From: Papio anubis
Taxonomy: Eukaryota > Chordata > Mammalia > Primates > Cercopithecidae
Reading direction: 5' to 3'
Length of the DNA stretch: 64,000 nucleotides
Assembly (NCBI RefSeq): GCF_008728515.1
Contig: NC_044977.1
Span: forward strand, 6,719,501-6,783,500
The notes beneath the pieces are model-generated. The model ran no database searches. It was given only the letters and a program-made list of their open reading frames with translations, and was not told where the DNA came from. The position numbers and the translations under genes are program-made. Positions 21,415-34,079 of this stretch are shown piece by piece; position 1 is the first letter of the stretch; each line of letters starts with the position of its first letter.

Positions 21415-21893
21415 TGTGTGTGGGTGGGCAGGAGCTAACCTAATCAAGTGGACCTCTTAAAGGAGAGTCTAGATTTCAGAAAGCGTAATCAGATAGAGAT
21501 TTGAAGCTGCACTAAATGCTTTTTTGGTGACTTTGTATGAGAAAATTATCATGTTGTAGAGAGAGGGCCATGTGACAGGCAACTCTGGGCAGCCTCTGAG
21601 ATTTGAGAGTGACCTTCAGTGGACAGCACGAAAACAGGGTTTCCATCCTATGGCTTCAGGAAAATAAATTCTGACAAAAGTCAGTGAGCTTGGAAGAGGA
21701 TCTTGATCTCCAGATGAGAACGTGGCTTGGTTTGACACTTTGACTTTAGCCTTGTTCAAATGAGGCCAGAAAACGCAAGTACACAGTGTCCAGACTCCTG
21801 ACCTACAGTCAATATGAGAAAATAAAATATATATATTTTTAAACTACTAAATGTATGGCAATTTGATATGCATTATTGGAAACCAATATGGTG
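21415..21893 (+). mobile_element. MLT1 MaLR LTR
   Basis: Sense-orientation MLT1 order: 'gagagtctagatttcagaaa', 'gggccatgtgacaggcaact', 'ctctgggcagcctctgagat', 'tccagactcctgacctacag', 'gagaaaataaaatatatata', then 'actaaatgtatggcaatttg'. The polyadenylation-signal region (aataaaa near 21822) is in the expected place. Diverged as expected for this old (eutherian) family; the exact ends are uncertain. Confidence 0.75.
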
Positions 21894-21949
21894 ATTACTT
21901 ATAAGAACCAGGAAAAGATTAATATCTCAAAGAGTTACCCTACGGTATT

Positions 21950-23445
21950 AATCAGTCTTTTTCACTAAATTTTAACTTTATTAAGGGTAGAGATTTCGTC
22001 TTGGTTGTCTTATTTTTTTCTACTTTTCCATCTATAGCATTATTAAGTTTAGAGTTCAGTGGTAATAAATATATTTATAGCTGTTTTTAACTTCATCACC
22101 CCTAGCCCCTGCACTTCCTGGTGTCTGATAACCACTAATTGTCATGAGACCCACTTTTTTAGCATATGAATAACCTGTGATATTTGTCTTTTTGTGCCTG
22201 GTTTATTTCAGTTAACGTAACGGCTGCCAGCTCCATCTATGTCACTGCAAATAGGATTTCATTCTTTTTTTTATGGCTGAATAAATCCTATTGTGCATAC
22301 ATACCACATTTTCCTTATTTATTCATCCATCGGTGGGCACTCAGGTTGATTCCATACTTTGGCTATCGTTAGGAGTGCTGCAATAAGCATGAAAGTTCCT
22401 AGATCTCTTTGATGTACTGATTTCCTTTCTTTTGGGTATATAGCCACGTAGTGAATTGCTAGATCATATGGTAGTTCTATTTTTAGTTTTTTGCATAACC
22501 TCTCAAAAGGTGGCCGTAGTACTAATTTGTACTTGTGCCAACAATGTGCAAGGCTCCCCCTTTCTGCACATCCTCACCAGTGTCTGTTATTACACGTGTT
22601 TTACATATAGGTCCTTTAAACTGGAGTGAGATGATATTGCATTATGGCTTTCATTTGCATTTCTCTGATGATTAGTAATGTTGAGCATCTTTCATATACT
22701 TATTGGTCATTTGTATGCCTTCTTTTGAAAAATGTCTAGATCTTTGGCCCATTTTTTAAATTGAATTATTATGATGATTATTTTCTGAGTTGTTTGAGCT
22801 TTTCACATATTCTGGTTATTAATCCATTGTCAAATGGATAGTTCGCACTTTTTTTCCCCATTCTGTGGGTTTTCTCTACACTTTGTTGGTTGTTTGCTCT
22901 GCAAAAGCTTTTTACCTTGATATAGTCACAATTGTCTATTCTTAGTTTGCCTATGCTTTTGTGGTCTTACACAAAAGATCTTTGCCCAGGTCAATGTCCT
23001 GGAGTGTTTCTCCAGTGGTTTCTTTTAGTAGATTCATAGTTTCAGGTCTTAGGTCTAAGTCTTTAATCCATTTTGATTTGATTTTTGTGTATATCGAGAG
23101 ACAGGGGTCTAGCTTTGTTCTCCTGCATATATTTATCCAGTTTCCCCAGGACTACTTATTGAAGACTGTCATTTTCCCATTGTGTGTCTAGTATCCTAGT
23201 CGAATATTAGTTGGTTGCAAATTCATGGCTCTATATCTGGGTTCTCTGTTCTGCCACATCGGTGCATGTGTTTGTTTTTATGAAAATACCATGCTATTTT
23301 AGATATAACTTTTTAGTAAATTTTCAAGTCTGATATGTGATAACTCCAGTTTTGTTCTTTTTTTCTCAAGATTGCTTTGACTGTTTGAGGTCTTCCGTGG
23401 TTTCATGTAAAATTTAGAACATTATTTCTATTTTTGTGGATTATC
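21950..23445 (-). mobile_element. L1 (L1MA/MB-type) 3' half, reversed
   Basis: About 1.5 kb of reversed L1: 3' UTR at 21950-22160, then ORF2 3' phrases in order, including 'tttatggctgaataaatcct', 'gtgctgcaataagcatgaaa', 'catttgcatttctctgatga', 'ggttattaatccattgtcaa', 'ttgctctgcaaaagcttttt' and 'aatccattttgatttgattt'. Many stops and indels break the frame, so it is inactive. It is older than the L1 at 8.8 kb. Confidence 0.9.
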
Positions 23446-25936
23446 ATGTATTCCTACTCTTAGTCTAATATCCTGATCAAAACAGGACACATATTTTTGT
23501 TGGATGAATTAATGGATAATATAAGCCAGTAGACATTGTTATTTTAAGAAATTTGTCTATGAAAGACAGGAAGAAATACTTGGAAATGACTTCAGAAAAT
23601 AGGAGGACTAATTTTAATACTTTTCATCATAATGTATATTTTAGGAAGTTTATAAATATAAGCAAAAGAGATTGAAAGTAAATTAACATCCACTTAATAT
23701 GATTCTGTCATCATATGAGATATGGACTGTATACTAATTGCCATTTTTGTTTTGGAAAAAACATCTGAGGGAATGAGAAAATATATTTCTTAGAAGCATT
23801 TATAGATAACACATAAAATAAAGTCACTTTAACCTTTAACAGTACAAAGAAGCACTCACAAATCCACATACACACAGAAAATGAATTAACTGAAAACTAG
23901 TGTCCCTGAAAAATCCTACATTTGAAATAAGGTATGAGTGAACACGGGAGGAATTACAATCTAATGTTATATGGCAACAAAATCTAATACAATTTGAGAC
24001 TTCATACAGAGAGCAATCATATCAGGGAGACTGAAGGTAATAGTTCCTCTTTACTAAGTTCCAGTAAGAGCATTGAGAATGCATTGAACATTTAATCCTA
24101 GAGATCTCCAGACTGAAAAGAAAAAGAAAAAGAAAAAGAAAGAAATTCATCTGTTACAGATAGGTGAGATGACAGGTATTGGAGGTTGAGGGGTTAGAAG
24201 GATTGAGGCATTTGGGCAAAATAAGAAAATAATTTTAAACATCTAATTGACCCAAATCATTCTGGAGTAGGTGAGATTTTCTTCAGTTACATGGAGAGTG
24301 TAGCCCCAGAAGACACTGAAGAAATCACGAGAGCAGTGCGTCCCAAAGGTTACCTTGAAAACTGTGTTTTCAGGAATCTGAACACACTCTGGAAAGCAGT
24401 TCAACCTTAAACTTTCTATCCCCAATGATTTTTTCCCATCACTTTCGACTCTTCATCTTGCTATTTAACATTTTTATCTTGCCTAGGAATTTGTCCTTTC
24501 TTTTTGTTAGAAATTGTAAGGTATTTTGCATAAAAATTTATCCAGATATGGTTATTTTGTTATTGTTAACAACAATAAGCAGACTCACAATTTTTCAAAT
24601 TTCAGGACAGCTAAAGAAGACATTTCTTATTAACAGGAAAGAATGTGTTAATTTGATATAAGGAAGTAAAAAATGAGTAGCATTGGTGCATGGCACAGTG
24701 CATGTATTAATGCATTTACTGTGTTTTAGGGATATTCAAAAGCATACGTTTACATTTTTTAAAATGCCAGAGGAGAGTTTCTTAATGCTTAAGTAATTCA
24801 GAATTCTAAAATAAATGCACCACCAAGTCATTGCTAGATTTGAATGCTCTTTGACTTGGTTTTCACAGTCACAAATTTCTGAAAGCGGTATTTGTCCTAT
24901 AGTTAGATTTCTTTATTTATTTCCTTTCCTTGGTATTTTTTTTAAATAAAAAAAATTTATTAAAATTACCCACAAATTGAATGGGTCTTTATTGAGGTAT
25001 TTTGTAAAATGCTTAAAAATAATTCCTAAAATTTTTCAGTCATTTTCTTTATGCTGTTTTCATTTAATTGATGGTTTGTTTTATTTTTGTGTCTTTAATT
25101 AGTTCTTGATTTTGTCCTTCCTGAAAGAGGTAAGCCTGCTTAATAGGAGCTAGCCTTGGTGAGTCTCTTTCAGGTTTCTGTGTGAGAGATGTTGTGCCTT
25201 ACAGGCTGCTGATAGAGCAATGTGTGCTGCACGACGATACCCTATGCAGCTCCTTCTCCTCCCCACCTCCTTTACAGCTCCAGTCTTTGAAAGAAGAAAC
25301 CATTCAAAGATGTTACCCCCTTCCTTTGGACCTTTAGAGCTAGGAGTTGTTACCATTGTGTCTGAAGTGAGTGATGTCAGAGAAGAGTAAGAAAGTGAAT
25401 CTCAGTCTTTCAAGAGTACAAGCACTTATCTGCCGGAAGAGAGCTAAATGATAACCCTCAAGTCCTCTTATGGGGTAATTGTGTTTCTGCTAAACAACCA
25501 GGTAAAGGCTTTTTAAACTAAATTTTGTTTACAATAACTTCTTTTCTTTTAAGTCAGTTCATTTTTGTCAAAGAAGGTAAACAATATACCTGGAGCTCAT
25601 TCCACAATGTGTACTATTTATACCACTATGCTATTTACTTATACCAGTTGTAAAAATTGATAAATACCAAGGATTGCAGTTGGAACAAGTGAAGGGAATT
25701 AGCACTTAATGAGCCATCTCATATTAAATTCATCTAACTGATTTCACAAGGCGTTTCAAACAATTGAAACCATACATAAAAAAATGTTTTATTATTTTCT
25801 CCTAACTATTGACAGATGTATTATCTCGAGTCTACTCTGCTGGTGAAAAATATTCCCTCGATAAAATTTTAGCCTGATTCCATTTTTAAAAGGTAATTTA
25901 GAGATGAAATTCAATGCTGTCAATTAAATTTTAATC
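23446..25936. other. Unassigned AT-rich intergenic sequence
   Basis: No named transposon. It contains a purine microsatellite at 24114-24146. 25130-25400 is somewhat less AT-rich, without an exon signature. Confidence 0.4.
24114..24146. repeat. (AAAAAG)n purine microsatellite
   Basis: Four to five near-perfect AAAAAG units ending in 'gaaagaaa'. Confidence 0.85.
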
Positions 25937-25942
25937 TCATAT

Positions 25943-25944
<2 letters not shown>

Positions 25945-25992
<48 letters not shown>

Positions 25993-26281
25993 ACAGAGTC
26001 TCACTCTATCCTCTAGGCTGGAGTGCACTGGTGCAACCTCTGCTCACTGCAAACTCCACCTCCTGAGGTTCAAGCGATTCTTGGATTCTTGTGCCTCAGC
26101 CTCCCGAGTAGCTGGGATTTTAGACATGTGCCACCATGCCCAGCTACTTTTTGGATTTTTAGTTGAGATGGGGTTTCGCCTAGTCAGCCAGGCTGGTCTC
26201 GAACTCCTGACCTCAAGAGATCCACTCACCTCTGCCTCCTAAAGTGCTGAGATTACAGTTGTGAGCCACCTTACCTGGCTG
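25945..26281 (-). mobile_element. Alu, reversed, full length, 47-bp poly-T tail
   Basis: A tail of 47 uninterrupted T residues (25945-25991), then reversed Alu from 'gacagagtctcactctatcc' to 'ttacctggct'. Flanked by the target duplication TCATATTC (25937-25944 and 26282-26289). The body is moderately diverged from consensus (AluS-like), which makes such a long pure tail unusual. Confidence 0.92.
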
Positions 26282-26289
26282 TCATATTC

Positions 26290-27640
26290 ATTTTTAAAAA
26301 TAATAGGTGAGACATGACTCTGGACTAAAGGCATAGAGTTGTCTATTCTCTTTCAATTTCTTCCATCTTCTCGGGGCTTATTCCTTGTATACTGGTGAGA
26401 GGAGAGGAAAAAGAAAAAGATCTTCCATACCACTAATCTTAGTGATTTTGTATCTTCAATGTTAGCATTAAATGCTTCTTAGTTTGTGGGTAACTGCAAA
26501 GTTGGAAAGACAGGGTTGTTGACCTTTCTTATTGACCCTAGTGGTGATATACATAGTTCATGGCTCAGTCTTTGGTGGAGTGTGTTGTATGGAGGCCCTC
26601 GAAGACCTTGTTGGCAGGCATCTCTCCAGGTCTTGGTGGTTCCTTTGGAGATTTGACTGCATCATCTGCTTGTTTCCCATATAATGACATCACATAAGAT
26701 TCTTTGGAAGGATTTGATCACCATCAATCCTGTAATCCTTGATCTCTACCATCTTCCAACTTTCTAACTCAGAGGATAGTAGGCAACAGTAGAGTCCATT
26801 TTCCTTAGCTCATCAAGACAAGAGAATTAGGACTGGGAATTGTTCTCTTTCTGTCTGATCACAGCAAAGAGTCATTTTTTTTTCCTCCTGATTTATTTTT
26901 TTCATACTAGGATAGGTCAACCAATTCTGCAAATGAACATATATCCAACTGGAGTGAGATGCTGATCCTAACTTTGAAAGACAACAACACATTTCAGAAG
27001 GATTTTTAACTTTCTCTTTTATGGTTTACTTCCTTGGGTTTGGAAGGGAGAACCAGTTGTATACCATCCCCCATTTCCTTATCAAAGTGAGAAAATAGGG
27101 GTGTCTTCTTTCACAGGTACTAGGAATTTATCAAAGTCCACTATTCACTCTTGAAATATAAAATTTTCTATTAAGTGTTATGACCCTATCAAGAGATCTA
27201 CTAAATATGCCCAAACTGAGCATCCTTCTCAAGAAGAGGTTCAGGTGCATTGCAAGGTGTCTGGATCATTAATAAGTTGGTATGTATTCACAGATATCTA
27301 GATGTGATATTTATTCAAACATAAGTGACCCAGCATAATAATTTCATCATTTAAAAAATTGTATGATTGTATGGACTTCTAGGTGATACTAGAGTTACTA
27401 GATTTCTAAAATCAATTTTCAGTCAACAAATGTATCATAAGATGCGTTGTGAAAAAAATTCAGCTAATGTGAGAGAATATTAGGCACTAATATGAATGCC
27501 AGTTTCTGATTTCTTAGTGCTATCTCTGCTGCTATTCTTATTCCCTTAATAGACACATTTTAACAAAGCAGCCAATGTAATTCTGAAAAACAACAAACAA
27601 ACAAAAAACCCAAGAAATCTCAACAAGTTAAATTAAATCG
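26290..27640. other. Unassigned sequence, less AT-rich
   Basis: 26500-27250 has a more even base composition than most of the window and could be a very old retroviral or DNA-element relic. I could not match it to a family or find a conserved motif in any frame. No exon is supported. Confidence 0.35.
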
Positions 27641-28560
27641 GGCCCTCCAATGGCTTCCATCAGTCTGGAGTAAGTTCAAACACACTGAGAACTCTGTTAA
27701 GCTGTTCCAGGGTAACCAGGACTGAGTTATGTTTTAGCATTATCCCGTTTCATTATTTTTCTCTTTTATTTCTCCTCTAGCCACACTGGCTTTCCTCTGT
27801 CCCTGGAACATATTCCACTGATTCATTTCTCTAAATTTTACCTTTGCTGTTTCTTCTTTTCAGAATATTCTTCACTTATCATTTTTCATAGTAGACTTTT
27901 TCTCTTCAGGTGGTGCTATAGGCTGAGTTGCAATTCTTCAAAAACTTACTTTAGGATCCTTAACCTACAGTGTGACTATATTTGGTGATACAGTGATTAG
28001 GCAGTAGAGTTAAATGCATTTGTAAGGGCGGGGGGTGGTTCTAGTTCTACAAGACTTTGGGTCTTATAAGAAGAGGAAGAGAGAGGGCAAGGGTGCACTG
28101 AGGAAAACCCACATGAGCACAAAGCAAGATGGTAGCTGCTTACAAACCAAGAGAAGAGGCCTCAGAATGAATTCCACCTGCTGGCGCCTTGATCTTACAC
28201 TTCCTAGCCTCCAAAATGATGAGAAATCAATTTCTGTGTTTAAGACATTTGCTTTATAATATTTTGTTACAGCAACCTGAGCAGACTAAGACAGGTGGCG
28301 ACTGAAATGGCACCCCCTTAGAGAGAACTTTCTTGGCTGCTCATAACCTCTAACTAGTCCAAAGAATAACATCAAATATGATTTACGACTTGATCTTTAT
28401 TCTCAGCTTTCAAACTTATTCTCTCTTTTTTATTATATCACTCCCAATGCTTAACACTACTTCCCTTTTACTTTTTGACTATGGATTGGACTTCTCAGAT
28501 CCAACTAACTTTAGTCTGTACATAGTAATCACTTCCTTTGATCTAGCATAGTGCTTGGGG
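27641..28560 (+). mobile_element. LINE2 relic, split by a MaLR LTR
   Basis: Left part: 'ccctccaatggcttccatca', 'tctagccacactggctttcc', 'cagaatattcttcacttatc', 'tttttctcttcagg'. Right part, after the LTR: 'gtggcgactgaaatggcacc', 'cccttagagagaactttctt'. Joined over the insertion, the order is that of the LINE2 3' region (about 'ccacactggccttcctt...cttcaggtctcagctcaaatgtcacctcctcagagag'). The right end is set near 'gatctagcatagtgcttggg' (28540), resembling the 'gcctagcacagtgcctgg' terminus. Non-coding. Confidence 0.6.
27914..28293 (+). mobile_element. MaLR solo LTR (MLT1/MST-type), exact ends
   Basis: A 380-bp LTR starting TGCTATAGG and ending CTAAGACA, with 'gtgtgactatatttggtgat', 'ggtcttataagaagaggaag', 'ccaagagaagaggcctcaga' and 'tagcctccaaaatgatgaga' in sense order. 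It has TG...CA ends and a perfect 5-bp target duplication GGTGG (27909-27913 and 28294-28298). It interrupts the LINE2 relic, so it inserted later. Confidence 0.88.
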
Positions 28561-29727
28561 ATGCCTTATCCCAGGGGGCCCTTCATGGAAACTATTCTCA
28601 TCAGGTGTTTCTGTGGTCTCACGAGCAAGACTAAGATACCACAGTATCTCAGTTAAATTTCGCTCTAAGAATTGTTGTGATTGTTATCACAGCAATGCCC
28701 CCTTACCTGGAAAAAAAAAAAAAGTATAAATCCTTTCAAATCTGCCAAAATATCACGTGCTTAAACTTAAACAACTAGGCTAAATAGAATATCTCTGGGA
28801 TTGTATTGGTCTTTTTTCTTTATTGGAACATACCATGAAAATGATTGGGATATAATGTGAACAAATATTCAAATATCACAAAAAGTAAAAATTGCAATAT
28901 ACAAATCGTATTGTTAAACATAATTTTCTCCAATTTTAAACTATAACTTTTTTTGTCTAAAATAACAAATGAACAAGAAGAAATCTAAAACTATCTTTCC
29001 AAACAACTTCCCTATTAATTTGTGAAATTCCCTCCCCATCCTATTTCTCATACACACACACAGAGATCACAGAACCGAAAGGCTTTCAGACCAAATTTAG
29101 ATATTGAATCCCATGATTTATTAAATCAACTTAAAGCACACATCAAATAGCAGAATGGAAGAGATTAGGTAAATTAATATATTTAGGATATGGTGCAAGT
29201 AGGGTAGAAATAGTGAAAACACAAATTAATAATCTTACAGAATTTGTTTAGGTTTATAATCACATGAAAAATGTATAACACAGTATATATGCTTTTATAT
29301 TTCATATTTTTTCTATAATAAATCATCTCCACCATTCCATGTAAATTTATATAATAATTGTAATGTCTCTAGCATTGCATTGTAATATTACTTTTGAAAT
29401 TCCATATTATTAAAAAGTTAGCTATCAATGGCGATTTTTATTATAAGGCATGTTGTATAGAAATTGCACAATTGTTAAATTCCCTTGGAGTCAATTTCCT
29501 GAAACATAACATTTAGATAAAGGGAAATGTGTCTTCTTGATAATTTTGAAAAAAATATATGTGTATTTATATATTGTGTCAATGTACAGTTTCTATTGTC
29601 ATCACTAGCATGGCTCTTGGGAATTACTTACCACAGACTGGACATTCAGGGTTACTACTCTTAATAGGTTCTCCTCAAGCCTCAACTGGCATAGGATTTT
29701 AGTTAATTAATTAACTTACTTATATTT
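28561..29727. other. Unassigned AT-rich intergenic sequence
   Basis: No named element. It contains a 15-base A run near 28711 and a short CACACA run near 29053. Confidence 0.4.
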
Positions 29728-30006
29728 CAGAGACTGGATCTTGCTCTGTCACCCAGGTGGAGTGCAGTGGTACAGTTATAACTCACTGGAACTCCTAGGC
29801 TCAAACCATTTGCCAAACTCAGACTCTAAAGTAGCTGGGATGACAGGTGCACACCACAAAGCCCAGAAAATTGTTTATTTTTTAACTTTTTGTAGGAAAC
29901 GTCTCACTGTGTTTCCCAGGATGGTCCGGAACTCAGCTGCAAGCACTCTTCCCTACTCAGCCTCCTTAAGTGCTGAGATTACAGGCATGAGCCACTGTAC
30001 CTGGCT
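29728..30006 (-). mobile_element. AluJ-type Alu, reversed
   Basis: Reversed Alu from 'cagagactggatcttgctct' to 'gagccactgtacctggctgg'. The 'taactcactggaactcctag' segment is of the AluJ type and divergence is high, so it is among the oldest Alus here. No clear A-tail remains on the left. Confidence 0.85.
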
Positions 30007-30075
30007 GGATTTTATTTTAATTTTCAACTCTTCACAGACATTATTTTAAACTTGATGTAGACAATTAACATTTTT

Positions 30076-30244
30076 AGCAAAGTCTCAGGATACAAAATCA
30101 ACCTGCAAAAATCACTAGCGCTCTAATACACAAACAACAGTCAAGCTGATAGGCAAATCTCAAACAAATTCCCACTGGCAATTGCCACGAAAAGAATAGC
30201 ATATCTAAGGATACAGTTAACTAGGGAGGTGAAAGATCTCTACC
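30076..30244 (+). mobile_element. L1 ORF2 fragment
   Basis: A 170-bp internal L1 ORF2 piece in sense orientation: 'gcaaagtctcaggatacaaa', 'caacctgcaaaaatcactag', 'cacaaacaacagtcaagctg', 'ctaactagggaggtg'-like sequence and 'gaaagatctctacca'. Neither L1 end is present, so it is a remnant cut by later insertion or deletion. Confidence 0.8.
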
Positions 30245-30476
30245 ATCATTTAGGGTGTGGGTTCCTTATAAAAGGGGCATTTTGGTCCCCATTCACTTTT
30301 CCTCTCCTCTGTCTTTCCTTTTCCTGCCCTTCTGCCTTCTGCCATGTCCCTCACCAAATGCTAGCCCCTCAATCTTCGGCTTGCTAGCCTCCAGAACTGT
30401 GAGAAACAAATTTCTGTTCATCATAAATTACTCAGTCTCAGGTATCCTGTTAGAGCAGCACAGAATGAACTAAGAC
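30245..30476 (+). mobile_element. MaLR LTR fragment (MST/MLT1-type)
   Basis: The 3' part of a MaLR LTR in sense orientation: 'ccttataaaaggggcatttt', 'ctagcctccagaactgtgag', 'aaacaaatttctgttcatca', 'cagtctcaggtatcctgtta', ending 'gaactaagacagcc'. The 5' half is missing. Confidence 0.7.
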
Positions 30477-31759
30477 AGCCTAGCACGAGAGGTCAAAGTC
30501 CAAGCAGGGTGAGGAGACAGTGCATGTGGCGACAACAACATGCAGAGTGTAACCTCAAACAGTTTTCAAAGAGCATCTATACGGGGTGATAATTGGCGTA
30601 GGATATCTGAGCCCCAATGTAGTGAAAAGGGTACTCACCTGGGGAAGGAGGTGATAATGAAAATGGGACATTTGTTACATACAAGGGAATTGATCAAATA
30701 AATAAATATAATAAGGGTGATGAAAACCAGATTTCTTACTGTCACAGAAAAAAATTCTAGCTATAGAAAGACAAGGAATCCAGACAACAACTGTGGTGCT
30801 AGTTATATATTTGGATATATTTGTTGAACACATATATTTGCTAGATATACATGTCTATATTTCTGGACTGTATATACATACACATATATATGTATGCATG
30901 CTTGCATATGTGTTTATTTATGTACACTACACACACACACACACACACACAATCTCCTAGCTCAGAATATTTGGCAATAATCACACTTCAATAGTAATGA
31001 GTACAGTTATCTCACTGGAAAAGAAACCCAGCCTTCTCATAGAAATGGCTGAGTTTTAGGCTGGGTAAGGGAAAGTGTAAGATGAGCCTGGGGCATCTCA
31101 TGCTCAAAAGCAAGAAAATGTTTAAATAATGTAGGAGATACATCCAAATGACTCAAAAGTCAGTTTCATTGTGTCATCACTGACCAAACTAAGGATAATT
31201 TTGTCATCAAAATCATGGTAATATTATTTTGCACCGAATATTATAAGAAACCATTAATATATATAGATTTAAATAAATGAGTAAATAGAGAGTTTGATAA
31301 AAGATGAGATATTTTTTAGAGTAAAAACAGCTCCCCACAAAAAATTACATAATTATTACATGTTACAAAATGGGGGTAAAACAGTAGCTTCATAGTGGAG
31401 AAGTTTGTCTCCAAGTGAACATCAGCAATAATGGGACAAATTTATACTGCATGAAACTTGATGGAAGCAGTGAAAACTACACAATTATGGCTGTGATAGT
31501 TCTGTCTGAAAACCTTATACTGAGGAAACATCAGACAAACCCAAGTAGAGAGACAGTTTGCAAAATAACTGGCCTATAACCTTCATAAATGCCAATGTCA
31601 TGGAAATCAAAGACAGACCGAATAAATATTCCAGACAGAAGGAGATTAAGGAAACAAAACATTCAACTGCAGTGGATGATGCTGTTGGAAACACTTGCTA
31701 TAAATAATGTTCTTTGGATCTCTGACAAAACTTAAAGAGGTTCTGAAGATTCTATGATT
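30477..31759. other. Unassigned sequence with a microsatellite
   Basis: No named element, although parts of 30640-31640 could be 3' UTR of a very old L1. It contains a TATG/CA microsatellite (listed separately). Confidence 0.35.
30860..30950. repeat. TATA/TATG-rich then (CA)n microsatellite
   Basis: Degenerate TATACATA repeats, then 11 uninterrupted AC units at 30929-30950. Confidence 0.85.
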
Positions 31760-32305
31760 GTCCCAATGCCTCCCACCCCTGGTTTTCACAATCTAGTGTA
31801 ATTCCCTTCCTTTTAGTGTGAACTGGACTTAGAAACTCATTTCTAATGGAAACTATATAGCAAAGTGATAGGATGCCTCTTACAAAGAGAGTGGGGCTCC
31901 CATCTTGTGCTACATCTGTTGCTTTTTCACTTTTTCACTCTGTTGGAAGTTTTCTGCCATACTGTCCACTGGTCCATGGGAAGGCCCACCTGGCAAGCAT
32001 GTGAGGGAAACCTCTGACTAATAGCTTGTGGGGAAGTGTCTCCTTCAGCTCAACAGCCTATGAACAACTGAACCCTGCCAATGACCAAGTGAGTGAGCTT
32101 GATTCCAGGTCCTCCCTTAGTTGAGTCTTTAGATGAGACCACAGCCAGAGTAAATACCTTGTTTGCAATCATATGATACCACTGGAAGACTTAGCAAGCC
32201 ACACCTAGATTCCTGATCCACAGAAATTGTGAAATTAAAATACTTTATTGTTTTAAGCCATTTTGTTTTGTGACTTTCAAAATGCAGTAGTAGATAACTA
32301 TTACA
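31760..32305 (+). mobile_element. MLT1-type MaLR LTR
   Basis: Sense order: 'ttttagtgtgaactggactt', 'gggctcccatcttgtgctac', 'tgccatactgtccactggtc', 'ccaatgaccaagtgagtgag', 'gattcctgatccacagaaat', 'ttgttttaagccattttgtt', ending 'gataactattaca'. It matches the MLT1 layout, including the alternative splice-donor-like middle and the ending 'taactaataca'. No clear duplication at the flanks. Confidence 0.75.
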
Positions 32306-34079
32306 AATGGTTGGTAGTAATATATCAGTGTTAATTTGTTGATTTTGATGATTGTATTGTGGTAATGTAAGAAAATGTCCTCATTTGTAGAAAATTCACA
32401 CACACATTTTGAAGGGTAATTTCTTGGCAAACTACATTCTAATGATTTGAGAAGAAACATTTCTTTGTAACACCTCTAACATTTTATTTTTCAAAAAATG
32501 TTTGAAAAGAAAATCAATATAATAAAGCATAGAGATTCTTTACTATCTGACCCCTTTCTTCTTGAAAATACTATTAGTTCCTGAGTTTACTTTTGATTGT
32601 ATATTGAGAAAATAATGTTTACTTCTCTAGAAATCATGTTGTTTTCCATGGATTTAAGAAAGTGGAGATCAAATATCAAAGTGAATTGTGTGAGTTCAAT
32701 AGCTAACCCAAATATCTCTTTTCTCTTTATTTCTGAGGGAAGTTTGATGATGTGGAAATTATTCACTGGAATATATAACAATTATGTTACTTGCAGAAAT
32801 GTATCCCTGCATTACTACAGATAGTTAAGAGTTAACTGAGCAGAAATAAAATTGCATATAGCAGGTAAGAAGAGAGAATAATGACCTGCAGGGCAAGCTC
32901 ATTCTTTTCCTGATTACACAATAGCCATTGCTACCTGAGAGCAGAAATTTGGAAAAATGATAATTGTCATTAGGCATTAGACTTCACATTAAATATTTCG
33001 ATATTTTATTTTCCATAATTTTGTTTTAAACCATGCATTTCAGCTTCTCTATATGTATATTTTTATTTAAGCAACACTTCTTTAAAAAGTGGTCATTAGA
33101 TAATATAAATATCTATATTTACTCCTAAAATAAGAAGAGAAATAGAATTTTTGATATACTGTAAACCCATATTCACAGAACTTTTATTACTGAGTTTATA
33201 GCAACTACTTTGAAAGTATTTCTGCAAACATTTTTTCTATTGAAAAATGTGTGCTCTGTGTAGATGTAATTCTGAATTAAAATTTTATTTTTTTGAATTA
33301 GTTTAAACAATTTTGCTATGTGGTTGATTACTAATTACCACCTGCTGAGATAAATGAAATCTGTGAATAGTCAATGAGACCCTTTGTGATCAACGTAAAT
33401 TCTATAGTGTCTATAAATAACATGAAAAATCAGATAGTATAGGTCAAGCTTAGGCAATCTGTAGTTCTTGTGTTTTCAAGAGAAATGAGAGTCAATACTT
33501 AGGACAATATGTCTTTGCACCATGTGTTCTTGAGTTTTTATTTCTGTTCCTTTCTCTCTACTTTCTTTTTTGTGCATCTCCTGCTTTCTTCATTTATAGC
33601 CTCACTTCTAAATATTTTATTCTGTTTTTGTTTTCTGAGCCTATTTCTGCTTCTTCTTCTTATCTTTCAACGTTGCCCTGCAAAGATGAATTCAGATAAG
33701 ATATTCATATATTTTTCAAGATTACCTTTGATAATAATATTGAAAAAATATAGAAACATATGATTTAAAAATAATTAAAGAACTTAAGAAAGTTAGTAGC
33801 AGCTCTAAAGCCAACTGTGATGGAAGACTTTTATACATGGTTTCCATGCTGTAATGCTCCTTGCATTTTTCAACCCAAGGATGTGATCAAGACTACTTAC
33901 TTTGATGTCTGGGCTGCATAATTTATGGCTGCAGAGGAAAAGTCACATGGAATAAAGACAATGTGCACCAGCTCTCATCTTCAGTGAAATAGGGAACTCC
34001 AGCCATCCTGTTGTTCTCTAGGACCACATAACAATATTAGAGTTATGAAACTATTTATTCGAATCTCAGTCTTAAGAAA

